Of a stretch of DNA of 64,000 nt, positions 59,879-64,000 are shown piece by piece (position 1 is the stretch's first letter; every line of letters starts with the position of its first letter). The notes below the pieces were generated by a model that was not told where the DNA came from, did not search any database, and saw only the letters and a program-made list of their open reading frames with translations. Position numbers and translations under genes: made by a program. This DNA comes from Streptomyces sp. NBC_01481 (GTDB taxonomy: Bacteria; Actinomycetota; Actinomycetes; Streptomycetales; Streptomycetaceae). The DNA lies in assembly GCF_026339995.1 (NCBI RefSeq), contig NZ_JAPEPT010000001.1:1855001-1919000 (forward strand), in the 5' to 3' direction.

Positions 59879-59909
59879 GAAGGCCCCGACCGTCATGGTC
59901 GGGGCCTTC
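59879..59909. terminator. Bidirectional terminator hairpin
   Basis: Perfect 13-bp stem (59879-59891 with 59897-59909) and 5-nt loop between the convergent I78-inhibitor and PAP2 genes. Confidence 0.85.
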
Positions 59910-59935
59910 GCCGTACGCAGCCGAGCGGCCGGGCT

Positions 59936-60913
59936 TCAGCCGCCCGTGACGGGGCGTGACGTGGGCGGGCGGCGGCTGCCCGAGGGCGTGACCGGCATCC
60001 GCTCGGAACGCACCGTGTGCGGTCTCTGACGGTCGAGTTGGGTGGCCGTGCGCGCGGTGGGGCGGCCGCCGACAGCGGCCACCGGCTCGCGGGCCGGCTC
60101 CTGCTCTCCCGAGGGCCCACGCTGCGGGAATATCCCCGGCGTCAGGCCGCCGGCGGCGACCGGCAGCGAGGGAGCGAGCCGGCGGCGCGCACGCCACTGC
60201 TCGCGCAGCGAGAGGATCCAGGCTTCCGCCGTGCCGATCAGGGTCTCGCACCAGGGCAGTGCGAGCAGGATCAGCAGCCCGGCCGCCCAGCCGAGCAGCA
60301 CATCGCTCAGCCAGTGCGTACCGAGGTACACGGTGGTCAGGCCGACGCCCAGGGAGACCACTGCCGAGAGTGCCGACAGATAGCGCCGAGCACGCGGAGT
60401 GGTGGCCAGATACGCCAGGATTCCCCAGGTCACGACCGCGTTCGCGGTATGCCCGGAGGGAAATATATCGCCGCCGGCGAAGAGCTCGGCGGAGCCGATC
60501 TGCGTCGCGTAGTGGGGGCCGAGGCGGCCGAGACCGATCTTGACGGCGCCCACCGTCGCGTTGAGCAGGAGCAGGGCGGCGCCGAGCGCGAGGAGGGGGC
60601 GCAGCGTGTGCTGACGCCAGGAGCGCCAGCCCAGCCAGGCCGCCACCATCACGGCTGTGGGTCCGCGCTGGCCGAGCACCACGAAGTAGTCGAGAAAGGC
60701 GTGGAGTTCCGGCCACTGCTGGTAGGGCCGGAAGAGCATGACCTTCCAGTCGAGGGTCACCAGCCAGGTCGGGGCGAGCACCGCCACGACGATGGCGAGA
60801 TAGAACGCCAACGTCCCGCCGAAGAGCGTGAGACGCGTGCGGCTCATCCGCGGGATCTCTATCTTCGGCGGTTCCGGCTCTCGGTCCAGGCGGGCAAAGA
60901 TGTCGGTACGCAC
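59936..60913 (-). CDS. PAP2-family membrane phosphatase
   Basis: 325 residues, about six membrane helices. The acid-phosphatase motifs are present: K-x4-R (KIGLGR, 125-130), PSGH at 152-155 and THWLSD (His-200, Asp-204). Enzymes of this class dephosphorylate phosphatidic acid, undecaprenyl pyrophosphate or similar lipids on the outer face. The C-terminal about 80 residues are a hydrophilic Arg/Pro/Gly tail. GTG start. Confidence 0.92.
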   Translation of the reverse strand: MRTDIFARLDREPEPPKIEIPRMSRTRLTLFGGTLAFYLAIVVAVLAPTWLVTLDWKVMLFRPYQQWPELHAFLDYFVVLGQRGPTAVMVAAWLGWRSWRQHTLRPLLALGAALLLLNATVGAVKIGLGRLGPHYATQIGSAELFAGGDIFPSGHTANAVVTWGILAYLATTPRARRYLSALSAVVSLGVGLTTVYLGTHWLSDVLLGWAAGLLILLALPWCETLIGTAEAWILSLREQWRARRRLAPSLPVAAGGLTPGIFPQRGPSGEQEPAREPVAAVGGRPTARTATQLDRQRPHTVRSERMPVTPSGSRRPPTSRPVTGG

Positions 60914-61345
60914 CCAATCGACGTTACAGCGAGTGAGTGTGCGACTAGGCCGAACCAGCGGCTTTGTGATGACGATGTGATGTGGACTATCTCTCAGTTC
61001 GGGATTTATTCCGGGCCAATTCGGAAATCCCGCAAGCCGCCCGTCATATTGCTCAGGAGCGGGTCACGCCGGGGTCTTTCGGCGCCGCAAATAATAGTTC
61101 ACCGCCGCCCCGTGTGGAATTTTCCCCCCGTTCGGACCATCCAAGATTCACTTCCGTGCCGGGCGTGGCGTGGCGCACGCCACACGTCCGTGTTCACAGA
61201 GGTGAGAGCTTGACCACGCGCCGGGCGCCCGAACTCGCGTACTCTGACGGCTCACTCGCCCGTCGATGCCGGACCGCCCTGTGGAACAGCAGCACCGTCC
61301 CGGGCAGGCCCGCCGAGCGCGAGGGACTCATTGGGAGGTACGTAC
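60914..61345. other. Divergent intergenic region, PAP2 / MFS exporter
   Basis: No gene seen. An 8-bp inverted repeat CGGGATTT (61000-61007) and AAATCCCG (61025-61032), with a second overlapping TTCCG/CGGAA pair inside, could be an operator or hairpin. TACTCT near 61240 is a weak -10 candidate for the exporter. Confidence 0.45.
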
Positions 61346-62983
61346 ATGTCCGGGACGACCACGGCCGGAGCACGGCTGCGTGCCGCCGGCGGCGGTGCCA
61401 ACCGCTGGGTCGTTCTTGTCGTCCTCTGTATCAGCCTGCTGCTGGTCGCGCTCGACGCGACCGTGCTGCATGTCGCCGTCCCCGCCGTCACGGAGGATCT
61501 GCGCCCCACCGGGGTGGAGCTCCTGTGGATCGTGGACGCGTATCCCCTCATCTGCGCCTCGCTGCTGATCCTTTTCGGCACGCTCGGTGACCGCTTCGGC
61601 CGTCGCCGTGTGCTGTTGATCGGTTACGGGATCTTCGGCCTCGCATCGGCGGTCGCCGCACTCGCGACCACCCCGGAAGTACTGATCGGTGCGCGAGCCC
61701 TGCTCGGCGTCGGCGGCGCGATGATCATGCCCGCGACGCTCTCGATCCTCCGCGCGGTCTTCCCCGACCGGCGTGAGCGCGCCATGGCGATCGGCATATG
61801 GACCGCCGTCGCCGCGGTCGGCGCCGCCACCGGCCCGGTCCTCGGCGGCTTTCTCGTCGAGAACTTCTGGTGGGGCTCGGTCTTCCTGATCAACATCCCG
61901 CTGATGGCGCTGATACTGCCCGTCGGGCGCTGGCTGCTGCCCGAATCCCGCGGTGGCGCCGACGGGCCCTGGGACGTGCTCGGTGCGCTGATGGCCGCGG
62001 GCGGCGTGCTCGGCGCGGTCCTCGGCGTCAAGCGCCTCGGCGCCGGTGACAGCGTCCTCGATGTCAAGGCCGTGGGGCCGCTGCTGCTGGGCGGTGTGCT
62101 GCTCGCCCTGTTCGTACGCCGCCAGAGGCGCCGCGAACAACCGCTGATCGACATGCGGATGTTCGCCAGGGCCACGTTCTCGACCTCGGTCGGCTGCATC
62201 ATCCTCGCGATGCTCGCGCTGGTCGGCCTGGAGCTGATCGCCGTCCAGTACCTCCAGCTGGTGCTGGGACTCAGCCCGTTGGAGACCGGCCTGCGGCTGC
62301 TGCCGCTCACCTTCGCCGCGATGGCCGCGGGCGCCACCGGATCCCACACCCTGCACCGCGTCGGCCCGCGCCGGATGGTCGCCTGGGGCTTCGTCCTGAC
62401 CGCGGCGGCCGTCCTGCTGCTCACCCTTATGGGGCAGCACGACCGGCCCTGGCTGTTGACCACCGGGTTCGTCCTGCTCGGCTTCGGACTGCAGACGACG
62501 CTCTTCGGTGCGTACGAGTCGATGCTCAGCGAGGCCCCGCCGGACCAGGCGGGCGGGGCCGCCGCGATAGGCGAGACCTCCTACCAGCTCGGCGCCGGGA
62601 TGGGCATCGCTCTGCTCGGCAGCGTCATGAACGCCGCGTACGCGCCCGCCCTGACCTCTCTGAGCGGCGTCCCCGGCTCGGCGGGCTCGGCCGCGTCGAA
62701 CTCACTGGGCGAGGCCTATCAGGTGGCCGACCGCCTCGGAGGGTCGAGCGGCGAGATGCTGCGCTCCACGGCCCGCCACTCCTTCGTCCACGGTCTCCAT
62801 GTCACGCTGCTGGTCAGCGCCGGTCTGCTGCTGCTCGGCGCGCTCGCCGCGCTGCGGCTGCCGAGGGTCATGGAGTGCGCGGCCGCGGCCGAGAAGTGCC
62901 CGGCGCCGAGGCGCCCGGAGGTCTCGCTCCCGGCGAGCCGTGAGCCCGCCGAAGCGACCGGGTCTGGACGCGCGGCACACTGA
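61346..62983 (+). CDS. MFS drug exporter, DHA2 (14-TM) family
   Basis: 545 residues, 14 predicted membrane helices. DHA2 hallmarks: LVALDATVLHVAVPAV (motif D1-like), the loop 2-3 motif GDRFGRRRVLLIG, and motif C-like VGAATGPVLGGFL. Such proton antiporters export antibiotics, dyes or metabolites; resistance or metabolite efflux is likely, substrate unknown. ATG with GGGAGG 7 nt upstream. No dedicated TetR/MarR regulator is adjacent. Confidence 0.92.
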   Translation: MSGTTTAGARLRAAGGGANRWVVLVVLCISLLLVALDATVLHVAVPAVTEDLRPTGVELLWIVDAYPLICASLLILFGTLGDRFGRRRVLLIGYGIFGLASAVAALATTPEVLIGARALLGVGGAMIMPATLSILRAVFPDRRERAMAIGIWTAVAAVGAATGPVLGGFLVENFWWGSVFLINIPLMALILPVGRWLLPESRGGADGPWDVLGALMAAGGVLGAVLGVKRLGAGDSVLDVKAVGPLLLGGVLLALFVRRQRRREQPLIDMRMFARATFSTSVGCIILAMLALVGLELIAVQYLQLVLGLSPLETGLRLLPLTFAAMAAGATGSHTLHRVGPRRMVAWGFVLTAAAVLLLTLMGQHDRPWLLTTGFVLLGFGLQTTLFGAYESMLSEAPPDQAGGAAAIGETSYQLGAGMGIALLGSVMNAAYAPALTSLSGVPGSAGSAASNSLGEAYQVADRLGGSSGEMLRSTARHSFVHGLHVTLLVSAGLLLLGALAALRLPRVMECAAAAEKCPAPRRPEVSLPASREPAEATGSGRAAH

Positions 62984-63063
62984 GTCGTAACGTCGGGCGG
63001 AGCCCGTAACTAACACTGCTAGTTTTCGTGTTCCGCTGTGTGAGCGCCGTCGGAGGCCATGTC

Positions 63064-64000
63064 ATGTCCGCACCCTCGAAGCCCGCGCCCTTCGATCCGA
63101 GCGACCCCCTCGGCATCGACGATCTGCTCGACCCCGAGGACCTGGCGATCCGCGACACCGTCCGCAGCTGGGCCGCTGATCGTGTCCTGCCGTACATCGC
63201 CGACTGGTACGAGCGCGGCGAGCTCCCCGGCATCCGCGAACTCGCCCGCGAACTCGGCTCGATCGGCGCCCTCGGCATGTCGCTCAAGGGCTACGGCTGC
63301 GCGGGCGCCACCGCCGTCCAGTACGGCCTCGCCTGTCTCGAGCTGGAAGCCGCCGACTCCGGCATCCGCTCGCTCGTCTCCGTCCAGGGCTCGCTGGCCA
63401 TGTACGCGATCCACCGCTTCGGCTCCGAGGAGCAGAAGCAGCGCTGGTTGCCCGGTATGGCGGCGGGCGAGATCATCGGCTGCTTCGGCCTCACCGAGCC
63501 CGACCACGGCTCCGACCCGGCCGGGATGCGCACCTTCGCCAAACGCGACGGCTCCGACTGGGTGCTGACGGGCCGCAAGATGTGGATCACCAATGGTTCG
63601 GTGGCCGGCGTCGCCGTGGTCTGGGCGCAGACCGACGAGGGCATTCGCGGATTCGCCGTGCCGACCGACACCCCCGGCTTCTCCGCACCCGAGATCAAGC
63701 ACAAGTGGTCGCTGCGCGCGAGCGTCACCAGCGAACTGGTCATGGACGAGGTGCGGCTGCCCGCCGACGCCGTACTGCCGGAGGTCACCGGTCTCAAGGG
63801 GCCGCTGGGCTGTCTCACGCACGCCCGCTACGGAATCGTCTGGGGCTCGATGGGGGCCGCCCGGTCGAGTTTCGAGTCGGCCCTGGAGTACTCGAAGACG
63901 CGCGAGCAGTTCGGCAGGCCGATCGGCGGCTTCCAGCTCACCCAGGCCAAACTCGCGGACATGGCCGTCGAACTGCACAAGGGCATCCTGCTCGCCCACC
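63064..64000 (+). CDS. Acyl-CoA dehydrogenase (glutaryl-CoA-dehydrogenase-like), 5' part
   Basis: First 312 residues; the gene runs off the window. FAD/substrate-binding CFGLTEPDHGSDPAG, KMWITNGSVAG, WSLRASVTSELVMDEVRLP and REQFGRPIGGFQLTQAKLAD are typical; the CFGLTEP-HGSDP and ARYGI-WG patterns favour the glutaryl-CoA dehydrogenase branch, which oxidises and decarboxylates glutaryl-CoA in lysine and tryptophan breakdown. The catalytic Glu lies beyond the window. ATG with GGAGG 7 nt upstream. Confidence 0.9.
   Translation, partial: MSAPSKPAPFDPSDPLGIDDLLDPEDLAIRDTVRSWAADRVLPYIADWYERGELPGIRELARELGSIGALGMSLKGYGCAGATAVQYGLACLELEAADSGIRSLVSVQGSLAMYAIHRFGSEEQKQRWLPGMAAGEIIGCFGLTEPDHGSDPAGMRTFAKRDGSDWVLTGRKMWITNGSVAGVAVVWAQTDEGIRGFAVPTDTPGFSAPEIKHKWSLRASVTSELVMDEVRLPADAVLPEVTGLKGPLGCLTHARYGIVWGSMGAARSSFESALEYSKTREQFGRPIGGFQLTQAKLADMAVELHKGILLAH

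Overview
The window is a very GC-rich (roughly 70 percent or more) stretch of an actinobacterial chromosome, almost certainly Streptomyces or a close relative. The reasons are the rRNA sequence, the many GTG starts and 4-bp ATGA/GTGA gene overlaps, the iron box of DmdR/IdeR type, and a run of core genes (HAD phosphatase, tlyA, nadK, recN, pyrG, NUDIX, ald, parA, scpA, scpB, rluB, aroH-tyrA, cmk, der) in the order known from Actinobacteria, including Mycobacterium.

Layout. 1-3716: the end of an rRNA operon (16S-23S spacer, 23S, 5S, strong terminator). 3794-8283: an RGG-like repeat protein with a TPR domain, a DUF1015 protein and a HAD phosphatase. 8340-11285: an iron-box-controlled siderophore importer without a binding protein. 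11304-17666: SCP2-like protein, repeat protein, tlyA-nadK-recN, then a MraY/WecA-like membrane protein and a glycosyltransferase. 17667-18319: non-coding hairpin array. 18320-23382 (minus): PucR regulator, FAD oxidase, GH15 glucoamylase homologue. 23849-34788: pyrG, NUDIX, STAND-TPR protein, ald, parA-RHH protein-scpA-scpB-rluB. 34878-40644: an accessory region between rluB and the aroH-tyrA-cmk block, with a collapsed pnuC-nadR-nrtR NAD salvage operon, an ADP-ribosylglycohydrolase, one intact and one broken nucleotidyltransferase, and a Rieske/DUF6529 redox module. 40778-45311: aroH-tyrA, cmk-plsC-der. 45409-48448: two conserved unknown proteins and two Rpf-LysM cell-wall lytic proteins. 48435-54114: a branched-chain-amino-acid-type ABC system whose two permeases and first ATPase are one fused polypeptide. 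54169-57546: glycosyltransferase, unknown protein, repeat-filled gap, WYL regulator. 57506-59215: a cytochrome oxidase subunit I gene broken by an amber codon. 59632-64000: I78 inhibitor, PAP2 phosphatase, MFS exporter, and the start of an acyl-CoA dehydrogenase running off the window.

How the genes work together. The core block couples nucleotide supply (pyrG, cmk, nadK), DNA repair and chromosome compaction/segregation (recN, parA, scpAB), rRNA modification (tlyA, rluB) and ribosome assembly (der). A secondary theme is NAD and ADP-ribose metabolism (nadK, NUDIX, NrtR-like regulator, DraG-like hydrolase, remnants of pnuC and nadR). The most striking observations are cases of gene decay that can be read directly: pnuC/nadR collapsed while the translational coupling to nrtR persists, a nucleotidyltransferase truncated and carrying an interspersed repeat, and a ctaD copy with one amber codon. 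In addition, GC-rich palindromic repeats recur as near-identical inverted copies 39 kb apart and even inside the scpA coding sequence. Several genes also show a -10 box followed by 6-7 nt and then the start codon, as expected for leaderless mRNAs.
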